Below are positions 44,001 to 52,900 of a stretch of 64,000 nt of DNA, piece by piece. Source of the stretch: Paenibacillus taihuensis (GTDB taxonomy: Bacteria > Bacillota > Bacilli > Paenibacillales > Paenibacillaceae). The notes under the pieces are model-generated. The model made no database searches and had not been told where the DNA came from. It saw only the letters and a list, made by a program, of their open reading frames with translations. Made by a program: the position numbers and the translations under genes. The number at the start of each line of letters is the position of its first letter. The stretch's first letter is position 1. The stretch covers positions 24,200 through 88,199 of the forward strand of contig NZ_QTTN01000024.1 in the NCBI RefSeq assembly GCF_003386535.1, in the 5' to 3' direction.

Positions 44001-44917
44001 TCCCAAGGGAGGAGCAGCCGGCGGCTGTAGCTGATGCCCAAGCGGCTGCGGCGCTAGCGGAGCTGCCGAAGCAGACGAAGGGCACGATTCTGCTGGCCGA
44101 AGACAATCACATCAACCAGCTTGTCGCCGTGGAACAGCTGCGCGAGTGGGGCTTTAAGGTCGATGTGGTGGAGACAGGTACCGAGGTGCTCAAGCGCCTG
44201 ACAACGAAGCGTTATGATCTCATTCTTATGGATATTCATATGCCGGAGATGGATGGGGACGAAGCTGCGCGGATTATACGGCTGGATTCCAAGTATGATC
44301 GGCTGCCGATCGTGGCGCTGACGGCGAATATTATTCAAGAGGATCATGACCGATACATGCAGCTTGGCATGAACGATGTCCTCACGAAGCCGATTCCGCC
44401 GGATGCGTTGATGCAGGTCATTACCAAGTGGATCCGCTTCGGCGGAGAGCTCCGTGTCGACCAGGCGAAATCGAAGCCGAAGGAGCGCGAATCCGTGACC
44501 ACGGCTTATGTGCCGGCACAAGCGCTCGATGACGAATGGCTGGCGCGAGGCGTTGAAGGTCTCAATCTCGAAGAAGCGCTGCAGCGGGTGAACGGCAAAA
44601 GGGATATTTTAACCCATATGCTGAAGCTGTTCGTGAAGGATTACAGCACGTTCGAGGAGCGGCTTGCCGAAGCGCTCGAAGGGCGAGACTATTCGCTGGC
44701 GCGGCGCATGGCGCATACGCTCAAAGGGGTTGCGAGCAATCTGTCGGCTGCGGAACTGGCGCAGCTCGCGCAGCAGCTCGAGCAGCAGCTCAAAGCACCG
44801 GAGCATGAATTGGAGGCGGGACTCGTATATGAGTCTGCAGCAATAGTGAATGAGATGCTTCGGCAAATTATTATGAGACTGGTGACGGAGATGACAGAAT
44901 TCGACACGAAAACCTAA
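41030..44917 (+). CDS. Hybrid sensor histidine kinase with two receivers and HPt
   Basis: A 1295-aa phosphorelay protein. N-terminal helix, extracytoplasmic dCache-like sensor (about 35-275), second helix (about 283-303), HAMP (about 305-358), two PAS domains (about 362-480, 490-605), HisKA with His628 in QISHEIRTPLAG, HATPase (about 735-865, VEDTGIGM and GGTGLGLVIV), receiver 1 (Asp923 in LLDFEMPDM), receiver 2 (Asp1068 in LMDIHMPEMDG), and a C-terminal HPt with His1229 in RRMAHTLKG. TTG start with CAGGAGG 10 nt upstream; TATAAT at 40985-40990. All relay residues are present. The OmpR-type regulator downstream is a likely partner. Confidence 0.94.
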   Translation: MGSFSLRTKVLVLIIFVTSGALSIVGYGNYTLAKQTIMDTLVEKANAKVQNTAKDLASWIDTRRAEVEVMSRTDQVRFGTESQRELYFNTETHRPSSPYLSLGFADVTGRMRLTNNSYINILDEPSFTRAIRGNVVVTDPMEGRQDKMEIIVVQVPVFGAGNEVIGVVDASLLANRMYEEHLNIHVGKNDSLFMYNDNARIIEATEQLPSNSIHSAALPFQSAASDMLVNDYGYATLHSSAGTSILFYAAVKGTSWHIALKVPLDDIGAPLKAIKWRSIGTIAVAEVLLTILFFLFSDHIIRRIKRILHVTEAAAAGRFDVNNVHDDSGDEISQLAHSVNEMKVHLSGLFGRMDAIINQNQFAFIVLDDQYRVTYFSKAAEKMLGYRSEEVINKATGLLFISPEDIRRESKRLSKKYNRHIPADITVFEMLRSEAFSYEREWNYVRKDGTSFPVAHSSNGMSDREGRFIGVAGIARDITGQKQAEKARSQQLKVMGAAKDLIATFDAQGQLLYINAAGRALLGIHDSHSDSDPMPMRTIGELLDGIDEARVIGFQEKEVLLRTIQGAFIPVSKILVVHHDDQTGEMFYSCIARDISETKRVQLELEQARREAESANLAKSHFLAQISHEIRTPLAGIIGLTGLLQKTELTSLQLEYLHKMRDSSEALLLIINDILDFAKVEAGKIELDEVPFDPYSMIHKLTELLSVFVGGKERFQFIMETPNNLPSLLIGDWLRMEQILLNLCINAIKFTERGHVRLQLQLLQSSKPGGNAKVAFIVEDTGIGMKEEQLAKLFKPFMQADAATNRKYGGTGLGLVIVKRLVELMGGTIQVQSEYGKGSVFTVMLDLAVGEVAQPERFRIDRSDQSGEHSVWVVEDYAPMSQRMCIALEDSGLTPIPLSSWKTAHERLLRSGIGVRPFAVLLDFEMPDMYGEETWNDMQEAAKEAGVKTIALTTAYGREELLKLPLEHRPDAILVKPATRVSLNQMLLTLFPREEQPAAVADAQAAAALAELPKQTKGTILLAEDNHINQLVAVEQLREWGFKVDVVETGTEVLKRLTTKRYDLILMDIHMPEMDGDEAARIIRLDSKYDRLPIVALTANIIQEDHDRYMQLGMNDVLTKPIPPDALMQVITKWIRFGGELRVDQAKSKPKERESVTTAYVPAQALDDEWLARGVEGLNLEEALQRVNGKRDILTHMLKLFVKDYSTFEERLAEALEGRDYSLARRMAHTLKGVASNLSAAELAQLAQQLEQQLKAPEHELEAGLVYESAAIVNEMLRQIIMRLVTEMTEFDTKT

Positions 44918-45019
44918 CATTTTTCTAACAATCTATTGTTGGGTTGATCTTCCTATTGTATAGTAATAGGTAGAAGGTTTTTGTACGAATCACCAATCCC
45001 TTCACGAGGTGAAGAATGC

Positions 45020-45736
45020 ATGTACAAGATATTGGTTATCGAAGATGATGTAATGATGAGCGATATGCTATCGATGTACATGTCTGAGGAAGGCTACGTC
45101 ATTAAGCAGGCTGCTACTGGTGAGCAAGGGTTGAAGCTGCTCGAGCAGTTTTTGCCGGATGTCGTATTGCTTGACCTGATGCTCCCGGATTGGGACGGTA
45201 CGGAGCTGTGTCAGAAAATTCGGCAAACATCTTCCGTTCCCATAATGATTGTGTCCATGAAGTCGGAGGTTTCCGAACGTGTGCAAGCGCTGCGCGCAGG
45301 TGCAGACGACTACTTATGCAAGCCTTTCAGCATGCATGAGCTAAGTGCACGGGTCGAAGCACTCATTCGCAGAGCGCGTCTGATGCAGACAGTTGCAGCA
45401 GGTGCGGAAGAGGACGAGCTGGAGCAATCGGAGACAGCGATCCGGCTAGACACAGAGCGGAGATTGCTGCTTGTACGGGGGACGCAAGTCGAGACGACTT
45501 TCTCTGAGTTTGAGCTTATGAAGCTGTTTCTTACACATCCAGGCAAAGTGTTCAGTCGTGAGGATCTGATCAACGCGATACGCGGGTTCGATTCATTCGT
45601 GACAGACCGGGCCATCGATGTTCATATCGTCAATTTACGCCGCAAAGTCGAGCGTAATCCGAAGGAGCCGCATTTTATCCGCACCGTGTGGGGTGTGGGG
45701 TACAAATACGTCTCAGATGCTGAGCCAGCACATTAA
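45020..45736 (+). CDS. OmpR/PhoB-family response regulator
   Basis: A 238-aa regulator. Receiver with Glu8-Asp9-Asp10, Asp52 in VLLDLMLPD and Lys in DYLCKPFS. Winged-helix domain from about 140 (TTFSEFELMKLFLTHPGKVF, RAIDVHIVNLRRKVERNP, VWGVGYKYV). GAGGTGAAG sets the start at 45020. It lies 102 nt after the hybrid kinase gene in the same direction and may take phosphate from its HPt domain. Followed by a strong terminator. Confidence 0.93.
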   Translation: MYKILVIEDDVMMSDMLSMYMSEEGYVIKQAATGEQGLKLLEQFLPDVVLLDLMLPDWDGTELCQKIRQTSSVPIMIVSMKSEVSERVQALRAGADDYLCKPFSMHELSARVEALIRRARLMQTVAAGAEEDELEQSETAIRLDTERRLLLVRGTQVETTFSEFELMKLFLTHPGKVFSREDLINAIRGFDSFVTDRAIDVHIVNLRRKVERNPKEPHFIRTVWGVGYKYVSDAEPAH

Positions 45737-45746
45737 TTAACCTATG

Positions 45747-45787
45747 AAGCTCTCTGGTGCATAATTATGCACTGGGGAGCTTTTTTT
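45747..45787 (+). terminator. Intrinsic terminator after the OmpR-type gene
   Basis: AAGCTCTCTGGTGCATA pairs with TATGCACTGGGGAGCTT around a 3-nt-scale loop, then seven T. Confidence 0.9.
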
Positions 45788-45924
45788 GTCGGAAGATTAT
45801 ACACTTTAGGAGAATTTTAACGTATAAACTGTAAATGGCTATTTCCTTTCGCACCGATTTGTGTGAGAATTTACCTATAACCGACAGTGGCTCTTATGGG
45901 TCGAAAGGGTGACAGGAAATACAT

Positions 45925-47280
45925 ATGGAACTAATGGATCCCATCTTTCAAGGGGAAACGATGCCGCGCCGAGTTAATGCGCCAACTGCGCAGTTATATG
46001 ATGCTTTGACTGGACTGCCTGGCCGTAAGGCGGCATATGCCATGCTCGCAAGAGCGATATCATTAGCCAAGAAGTGCGGCAGAGGTGTACTCGCTGCGCT
46101 TGTCGATATGGACCGATTCTATTTGATTAACGAGACGAGAGGCACGGCGTTCGGTGATGAGGCGCTCCGGCAGATGGCGAATCGGCTTTACGAGCTAAGC
46201 CACTGGTCCTGCTCCGTCTATCGTTTGAGCGGCAACACCTTCCTCCTGTTCCGGATGCTGCGGCTGGATACGGCGGCGAAGGAAGCGGAGACGCTCATAG
46301 AAGAGCTGAAGAACTCGGTGGAAGGCTTGCTGCAGGTCAGAGGGCAGCAGCTATATCCGTTCTGCAGCATTGGGGTGAGCAGTTTCCCTGCAGACGGCGA
46401 TACAGCGGAGCTGATCGTGCGTCACGCAGACACGGCGCTTCGCCAAGCGAAGGCAGCTGGAGGCAATCAGGTTGCGGTCTACACCGAAGACGATGTTGCG
46501 CATATCAATCGGATGGAGGATCTGCGTAGAGCGCTCAGAAGCATCGTCCCGGGCGAGCAGCTGTCGCTGCACTATCAGCCTATCTACGACGCTGCAGGTC
46601 GTCTGAGAGGCTTGGAAGCGCTTCTACGGTGGCAGCACTCGCAGCTCGGCAATATACCGCCAGGTGAGTTTATTTCGCTTGCGGAGCAAAGCGGCCAGAT
46701 CGTGGAGATCGGCGAATGGGTGCTGAGCGAGGTGTGCCGGATGATTCGCCGGGTACGGGGCAAAGGGCTGGACGACATTATCATCTCCGTGAATTTATCG
46801 CCCCTTCAGATAACCGCACCGGGATTCGTCGAGACGCTGCAATGCGTGCTGGCGTTGACGGAGACGTCGGCAGAGTGGTTGGAATTCGAGATTACCGAGA
46901 GCATTATGATTGATTCGAGCAAGCGCACGACTTCTGTATTGAATGCGCTTCGGGCCATGGGCGTGCGCGTTGCACTGGATGACTTCGGCATCGGCTATGC
47001 TTCGCTTACCTACCTGCGAGAGCTGCCGCTGCATACGCTCAAGCTTGATCGCTCGTTCATCTGCCATATTACGGAGCAGCATGCGGAAGCGGCGATTGTG
47101 AAGGCGATGATTTCACTTGTGCATGAGCTTGGGTTTGAAGTGGTTGCTGAAGGTGTCGAGACGAAGGAGCAGCTCGAGCTGCTTCGCAGCTGGGGCTGCG
47201 ACTTCTTTCAAGGGTACTTGCTCGGCAAGCCAATGCAGGAAGAAGCGCTCTGTGCGCCGCTGATGCAGGCGGCACTTTAG
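45925..47280 (+). CDS. GGDEF-EAL protein, degenerate cyclase and intact phosphodiesterase
   Basis: A 451-aa cytosolic protein. The GGDEF domain (about 23-185) has SGNTF (102-106) where GGDEF is required, so diguanylate cyclase activity is unlikely; it may still bind GTP or dimerise. The EAL domain (about 195-448) keeps the key motifs: EALLRW (from Glu231), SVNLSPLQI, EITESIMID, ALDDFGIGYASL, LKLDRSFI and VVAEGVET. It should hydrolyse c-di-GMP. An ATG at 45961 with AAGGGGAAA upstream is an equally good start and would not affect the domains. Monocistronic. Confidence 0.92.
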   Translation: MELMDPIFQGETMPRRVNAPTAQLYDALTGLPGRKAAYAMLARAISLAKKCGRGVLAALVDMDRFYLINETRGTAFGDEALRQMANRLYELSHWSCSVYRLSGNTFLLFRMLRLDTAAKEAETLIEELKNSVEGLLQVRGQQLYPFCSIGVSSFPADGDTAELIVRHADTALRQAKAAGGNQVAVYTEDDVAHINRMEDLRRALRSIVPGEQLSLHYQPIYDAAGRLRGLEALLRWQHSQLGNIPPGEFISLAEQSGQIVEIGEWVLSEVCRMIRRVRGKGLDDIIISVNLSPLQITAPGFVETLQCVLALTETSAEWLEFEITESIMIDSSKRTTSVLNALRAMGVRVALDDFGIGYASLTYLRELPLHTLKLDRSFICHITEQHAEAAIVKAMISLVHELGFEVVAEGVETKEQLELLRSWGCDFFQGYLLGKPMQEEALCAPLMQAAL

Positions 47281-47300
47281 TCTAAGAACGAGAGAACGGC

Positions 47301-47369
47301 AAAGGGCAGTTTGCACCTATGCGGAATTCGGAGATGACCGAACTGGCCGCTAAGTACAAACTGCCCTTT
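47301..47369. terminator. Long hairpin between convergent genes, probable bidirectional terminator
   Basis: Perfect 13-bp arms AAAGGGCAGTTTG (47301-47313) and CAAACTGCCCTTT (47357-47369), with an inner GCGG...TTCGG/CCGAA...CCGC helix. T-runs are short on both sides. Confidence 0.65.
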
Positions 47370-47392
47370 AAGTTTGCGGAGCGTTCCGTTCA

Positions 47393-47611
47393 TTAGCAGA
47401 CTTCGAGATAAAGCTTGGTACCGTCGCTGTACTGCAAAATAGCTACGTCGCGAACCATTTCGACAGATTTAATTCGTTTCCATTTCTTGCGAAAATCAAA
47501 GTTAAATTCCATTTCCAGCAATTTATTGTGCAGAAGCTCTATATAGGAAAGCTGCTCGGATGGGTAGTGGACTGGAACAGTGCGATTCTTGAAGGTAATG
47601 ACTTTGGTCAT
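47393..47611 (-). CDS. Small hypothetical protein
   Basis: A 72-aa protein, MTKVITFKNRTVPVHYPSE onward, ending AILQYSDGTKLYLEVC. It has a CGGAGG Shine-Dalgarno about 10 nt upstream and its own terminator, so it looks genuine. Predicted beta-strands at both ends flank a charged helix (ELLHNKLLEMEFNFDFRKKWKRI). I do not recognise the family. Sits between two signalling genes, on the opposite strand. Confidence 0.7.
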   Translation of the reverse strand: MTKVITFKNRTVPVHYPSEQLSYIELLHNKLLEMEFNFDFRKKWKRIKSVEMVRDVAILQYSDGTKLYLEVC

Positions 47612-47859
47612 CGCTGTAGCGCCTCCGTTTGTTTGATGTCCTTATTGTAATGAAAATCTTTTAGTCCCTTATAAAATGAAAATGAGTCTTCTGTTTGTTT
47701 TACTTAACCTTTTCTAACAAATTCATACAACATTCGAGATGTTTCGCGTGCGACTTAAGTGGTATTATTTGCTCAAATGTGCGGAATAATCCTCATGCTG
47801 TGTCATGATCCCAAAAATCGGGTAATGACCTGCAGAAGATGGGCAGGAGGGCGTGGGAA

Positions 47860-49428
47860 TTGGCTAATGCTAAAGCGCTATTAACCAATATTTGTTTGCT
47901 TATTGCGCTAGCGTATTTGTTCGACTTGGGGTATCGGTACCTCTTTCAATATGCATCCAACCGGGCAAAATATATGCTGACGACAGCAATGTTTATTCTG
48001 GGCGGGTGGACGGCGATGGCTTTCGGCATTAGGACCGATGGCCTATATTTGCTTGACCTGAGGTTTGTGCCGCTTATTATCGCGGTGCTGGTGCTGCAAG
48101 AGCCGCTGACGATAGCACTGATCGGGTTCGGCATCGGAGTAGGGCGGTTATTTCTCGGTATCGATGAAGCGGCGATAGCTGCCTTCTTGAATATGACCAT
48201 TGTGGGCCTTGTCAGTGCTTGGCTATGTTCTTATCTGCGGTGGAAGCCGTGGCGGTTCGAGTATAAAAGCATTGTTGCCGTGCTTGTTGTAAATATATTG
48301 TATGCCCTGGATACGACGCTGACACTGGAAACGCTTGAATTAATGCCTGTGGGCACGTATTGGCGGGAATTTGGCTATTATTCGTTCCCGCTCCGAATTG
48401 TAATGAGCATGCTGCTGATCTATGTCATCCGGGATTTTCAGAAGGAACAGCAGCGCGTGGATGAGCTGCGAACGATGAATATGCTCCTTCGCAGACAGAC
48501 GCGCGAATTGCGCGAGGCGAAGCGGGATGTTGAAGAGAAAGCGCGGGAGCTGATGGTCGCGAATAAATACAAGTCTGAGTTTCTTGCGAATATGTCGCAT
48601 GAATTGAAGACGCCGCTCAACAGTATTATTCTGCTCTCGCAGCTTCTGCAAGAGAGCGATGGCGAGCGTGTCAGTGCGGAGGATGTGCGGTACGCGGAGC
48701 TCATTAATGGAGCAGGGAACGACTTGCTGCAGCTGATCAATGACATTCTGGATCTGTCGAAAGTGGAAGCCGGCAAAATGGATGTCTATTTCGAGCCGCT
48801 ATCGACGCGCGAGCTCGTCCAGACGCTGCAAGAGCAGTTCATGCCGCTAGCGAATCGGAAGAATCTCGCCTTCGAGACGGAAATCGCGCCGAATGTGCCG
48901 GAAGTGATGCAGAGCGATGCGCTGCGGGTCAATCAGATCCTGCGAAATCTGCTTGTGAATGCATTCAAGTTCACCGAGCAAGGGTCCGTGAAGCTCGTCG
49001 TGAAACAGGAGGGCGGCATGCCGCTCGAGCCTGCCGCGCTGAAGAAACGCAGACTGCGCAGCTGGAATCCAGCAGCGTGGGGACGTTCGGCTGTAAGGAT
49101 CACCTCGCCGCAGCGAGTTTCGTTCTCCATTATCGATACGGGCATTGGGATCGAGCATGAGAAGCAGAAGCTGATCTTCGAGGCGTTCCAGCAGGAAGAC
49201 GGTTCGATCAACCGGAACTATGGAGGGACGGGGCTTGGGTTATCGATCAGCCTGCAGCTTGCGCGCCTGCTCGGAGGGACGTTGTCGCTTGTGAGCCAGA
49301 AGGGCGAGGGCAGCACGTTCACGCTTTATCTGCCAGTTGCGCCGCCGATGACAAGCAGTGTTGCGCTTGGCGACAACGGTCAACCGGAACCGCCGGACAA
49401 AGGAAATCGGCGCTCTAGTCGCGCCTGA
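47860..49428 (+). CDS. Sensor histidine kinase with 5TMR-LYT-like membrane domain
   Basis: A 522-aa kinase. Residues 5-200 form five to six helices with the conserved spacing of 5TM-LYT sensors (RTDGLYLLDLRFVPLIIAVL, GRLFLGIDEA), found in wall-stress and nutrient-sensing kinases. A coiled coil (about 200-235), HisKA with His247 in FLANMSHELKTPL, and HATPase with IDTGIGIEHEKQ and GGTGLGLSISLQ follow. A short basic insert (KKRRLRSWNPAAWG) sits inside the ATPase domain. TTG at 47860 is preferred because AGGAGG ends 9 nt upstream; ATG at 47839 lies before that site. Orphan: no adjacent regulator. Confidence 0.88.
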   Translation: MANAKALLTNICLLIALAYLFDLGYRYLFQYASNRAKYMLTTAMFILGGWTAMAFGIRTDGLYLLDLRFVPLIIAVLVLQEPLTIALIGFGIGVGRLFLGIDEAAIAAFLNMTIVGLVSAWLCSYLRWKPWRFEYKSIVAVLVVNILYALDTTLTLETLELMPVGTYWREFGYYSFPLRIVMSMLLIYVIRDFQKEQQRVDELRTMNMLLRRQTRELREAKRDVEEKARELMVANKYKSEFLANMSHELKTPLNSIILLSQLLQESDGERVSAEDVRYAELINGAGNDLLQLINDILDLSKVEAGKMDVYFEPLSTRELVQTLQEQFMPLANRKNLAFETEIAPNVPEVMQSDALRVNQILRNLLVNAFKFTEQGSVKLVVKQEGGMPLEPAALKKRRLRSWNPAAWGRSAVRITSPQRVSFSIIDTGIGIEHEKQKLIFEAFQQEDGSINRNYGGTGLGLSISLQLARLLGGTLSLVSQKGEGSTFTLYLPVAPPMTSSVALGDNGQPEPPDKGNRRSSRA

Positions 49429-49448
49429 CAGCGGGGTTCAAAATAGCA

Positions 49449-49478
49449 TTGACGCCTGCGAAAACGGTGCAGTATATT
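49449..49478 (+). promoter_or_regulatory. Promoter of tRNA-Thr
   Basis: TTGACG (49449-49454), 18-bp spacer, TATATT (49473-49478), ending 18 bp before the tRNA. Confidence 0.7.
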
Positions 49479-49496
49479 AATATCATCGTAAGGTAA

Positions 49497-49571
49497 GCTG
49501 GTGTAGCTCAGGGGCAGAGCAACGCACTCGTAATGCGTAGGCCGGGGGTTCGATTCCCTTCACCAGCACCA
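49497..49571 (+). tRNA. tRNA-Thr (anticodon CGT)
   Basis: A complete cloverleaf of 75 nt with encoded CCA. Acceptor arms GCTGGTG/CACCAGC with discriminator A; D arm GCTC/GAGC; anticodon stem ACGCA/TGCGT with loop CTCGTAA, giving anticodon CGT (reads ACG, Thr); T arm GGGGG/CCCTT with loop TTCGATT. It has its own promoter and terminator, so it is transcribed alone. Confidence 0.96.
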
Positions 49572-49586
49572 CTATAATTCAATCAT

Positions 49587-49622
49587 GCGCGGTTTCCGAG
49601 AGGTCGGGGACCGCGCTTTTTT
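49587..49622 (+). terminator. tRNA-Thr terminator (near-identical to 53307-53344)
   Basis: GCGCGGT (49587-49593) pairs with ACCGCGC (49610-49616), followed by six T. Confidence 0.88.
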
Positions 49623-49907
49623 GCGTCCTCGTCTTCGTTACCTGAAAATAAATTTAAAAATATTCATTCTCTGAATCTCAACAAAATGCTACATAATGTC
49701 TCTGGTAGCGATAGAGAATAGATTTGAAAACCCTTTGTGAAAGGGGGGGTTAGTGTTGGTTTTTCTAGTATTTTCGCGGAAAACTGCGAGTTTTGACAGG
49801 AGCCTAACTTGATTTTGTCGCCGCAACATTTCGTAACCCCCTTGCGTTTAAATAACAGCTATTCAACGCAGCGGGTCTTCATGGCTCGCAGAAATGGAGG
49901 TTAGTGC
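49623..49907. other. Leader region of the large surface-protein gene
   Basis: About 285 bp without a gene. Contains AAGGGGGGG near 49741, a long purine stretch, and ends in TGGAGG, the Shine-Dalgarno of the surface-protein gene. The length suggests an extended untranslated leader, common for S-layer genes (inference). Confidence 0.4.
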
Positions 49908-52900
49908 ATGACTGTAGTACGGAAATTACTGATCGTATGGCTGCTGTTGACGCTGGCGATTCCCGCTATCACTGCAAGTGCGGAGTCGCTTTCCACGCAA
50001 GATAAGTTCGAGGTACTGAAGGACCAAGGAGTTTTCATGGGACTTGGGGATGGAAGCGCGGGGCTTAATCTATCGATGACGCGTGAACAGTTCGCCGCCG
50101 TGCTGTACCGGCTTTGGGGTCTGGCGGACACCGACCCGGCGAGGGCGAGCTTTGACGACGTGTTGAAGTCAAGATGGTCCTTTCACGAAGTCGAGGCTGT
50201 AAATCAGGCGGGGCTCATGACAGGAACCGCCTTGCGCAAGTTCTCTCCCGCCACTAACGTAACCGTGGAGCAGCTGGCTGTCGTGCTGGTTCGTGCCTAT
50301 GGCTACCAAAGCGGCAGCTCTCCGGTGACAGGCCTCGTTTCCCCTTGGGCTAGGGGCTCGGTCAGTGCCGCGCTCGATCACGGTTTTATCTCCTACCAGA
50401 GCAATTACAAATTAGCTGCTACCCGCGGGCAGCTCGTCGATGCCGCATATGCCGTTTATCAGCAGCAGCACCCGCAAAAACTTCAGGTGAGCACTGTTCA
50501 ACCGCTGAGTAACAACATCATTCAAGTTAACTTGAAAGCAGCCGTCACCTCGGTTAATCTGTCCAGCTTCTCGCTAAGGGACGATCAGGGCTCGGTTGTT
50601 GCGATCAAGACAGCGCTTCTGTCCTCGGATGGCAAGATCGTTTATATCACGACCGGGCCGCAGAACGGGTATGTTTACCATACGCTTACGGTGGACGGAA
50701 CGGGCTGGCGTTATTACTCCATCTGGGATAACAACGGCGGAACGGGCAACACAGACACCACTCGCCCTACCATCACCAATGTCGAGAGCCTAGGAGCTCG
50801 CACGATTCGGCTGACGTTCTCCGAGCAGGTTAGCCGCTCCTCGGCAGAGAATGCGAACTATTACGACATCGTTACCGGTAACCTCGATCTCAATGGCTTC
50901 ACGTTATCCAGCGATCTCCGCACGGTCACAATCACGACGAGCACGCAAGAGAACGGCTATCAGTACCGGCTGGCCGTATCCGGCGTGAAGGATCTATCAG
51001 GCAACACGATGATTTCCCGGAGCGACTTGTACTTCTACGGCATCTACGACCTCGACGGCTCGAAGCCGACTGTTGTGTCTGTCACTGGGCAGAACAATTC
51101 GACAGTTCAGGTTGTCTTCAACGAGAAGGTCGACGCAAGCGACGCTCGCGACGTGAGCAACTACAGTATCAATAACGATTTGCGCGTCACTCGTGCGATT
51201 CTCGCTAGCGACGGCAAAACGGTTACGCTGTACACGGGCGAACAAGAGAATGGCAAGGAATACAAGCTGACGATCCGGGGTATTGCCGATTTGGCTGGCA
51301 ACGTCATGAACACGCGGCGAGATGTTGTTTTCAAAGGCACGAACGATCATGATAAGCCTTATATCCAATCCGTAACCGTGCTCAGCAATTCGACCATCGA
51401 AGTGCAGTTCAGCGAGAAGGTCAACGCGGATCAGGCTAAGCAAGGTTCGAACTACACGATCAACAACAATCTCAGAGTAACCAACGTTATTCTTGAGGCT
51501 GATGGAGACGCGGTTATTCTGACGACGACGAAGCAGACGGATGCCGTGCTGTATACCTTAACGGTTCAAGGGATCTCTGACCTGGCGGGTAACGTGATGG
51601 ATAAGGCGACGAACCTGTATTTCGGCGGCTTCGTCGACCATACTCTCCCGACCGTTGTCGGCATTCAAGCGGCAGCGCGCCAGGTGGTGCTAACGTTCAG
51701 CGAGCGTCTGGATGCGGGTACGGCGAACCGCGCGAGCAACTACAAGCTGGGCGGCAATCTCGGCGACGTGAAGAGCGCGGTATACGACGATGCGAAGAAG
51801 ACGGTCACGCTCACGACCAACGCACAGACACCGGGCGGGGTCTATTCCGTCACCATCAATCAAGTGTATGACCTGAGCGGCAATGCGATCGCTGCGGATA
51901 CGCGCATTCAATTCGTCGGCAGCGACCGCGAAACGGCAGACTCGATCGAGCTTCAGAAGCTCGAAGTTGTCAATCAGAACACGGTGCAAGCCACGTTCAG
52001 CCGTGCGTTATCCGACTCCGAGGTCGCTTCTCTCGACTTGACGATCCTGAAGGACAATAACCGAGACGTCGACACGAGCGGGTGGAGCGAATACGTTGTC
52101 CGCAAGTCCGGCACGAATAACGTGGTTGTGATCCAGAAGAGGACGGACAAATCGGGCAATCCTTCCCTGTTCGTCGCTGGGCATGTCTATATCGGCCGCA
52201 TCTCTGATTTGCCTGGTTTGGTCACCAAGGATGGGGCAGACCAGAAGGTATTCCCAGGCACGGAGAAAGCAAACGACGTTCCTTACGTCACGCAAGTGTC
52301 GGCGTTGAACAGCAGAGCGATTAAGGTCACATTCAGCGAGCCTGTTCGAGGCGTCAACGAGTCGGGCTTCTCTCTTCTGCGTGACGACGATTCGACGATC
52401 GGCATCACCGGAGATAGCCTGAATAACACGAACAGCATCGTGACGGAAGTTACTCTTTATCTGGACGACGACGTAAAGTCCGGTAAAACATATCGTCTGC
52501 GCTTCAAGGACAACATCAAGGACGCGGCGGGCTGGAACGCTATCCGCACGCAGGAGGACTCCAAGCCTTATCAAGTTGTGTTCGCGGGAACGTCGACCTC
52601 CAATCAAGCGCCTGCCGTCACGAAGATCGTCTCGTCGGACCGCTACACGTTCGAGATTCAGTTCAGTGAGCCGGTTCGGCTTGATAAATCGGGAGGCTTC
52701 TCGCTGTACGAAGTGTCCAGCGGAGACGAAGTCGACATTCATTCCAGCGGCAACGCGAGTTACGTTCTGTCTTCGGACCGCAAGGCGATCACGGTGTATC
52801 TGAACGCGGACCGGCTGGATCCTCTGAAGTCGAATCAGCGCTACCGCTTGGAATACGATTCGAATCACGGTCGGATCGTGGACGATCAAGGGGCCGCGCT

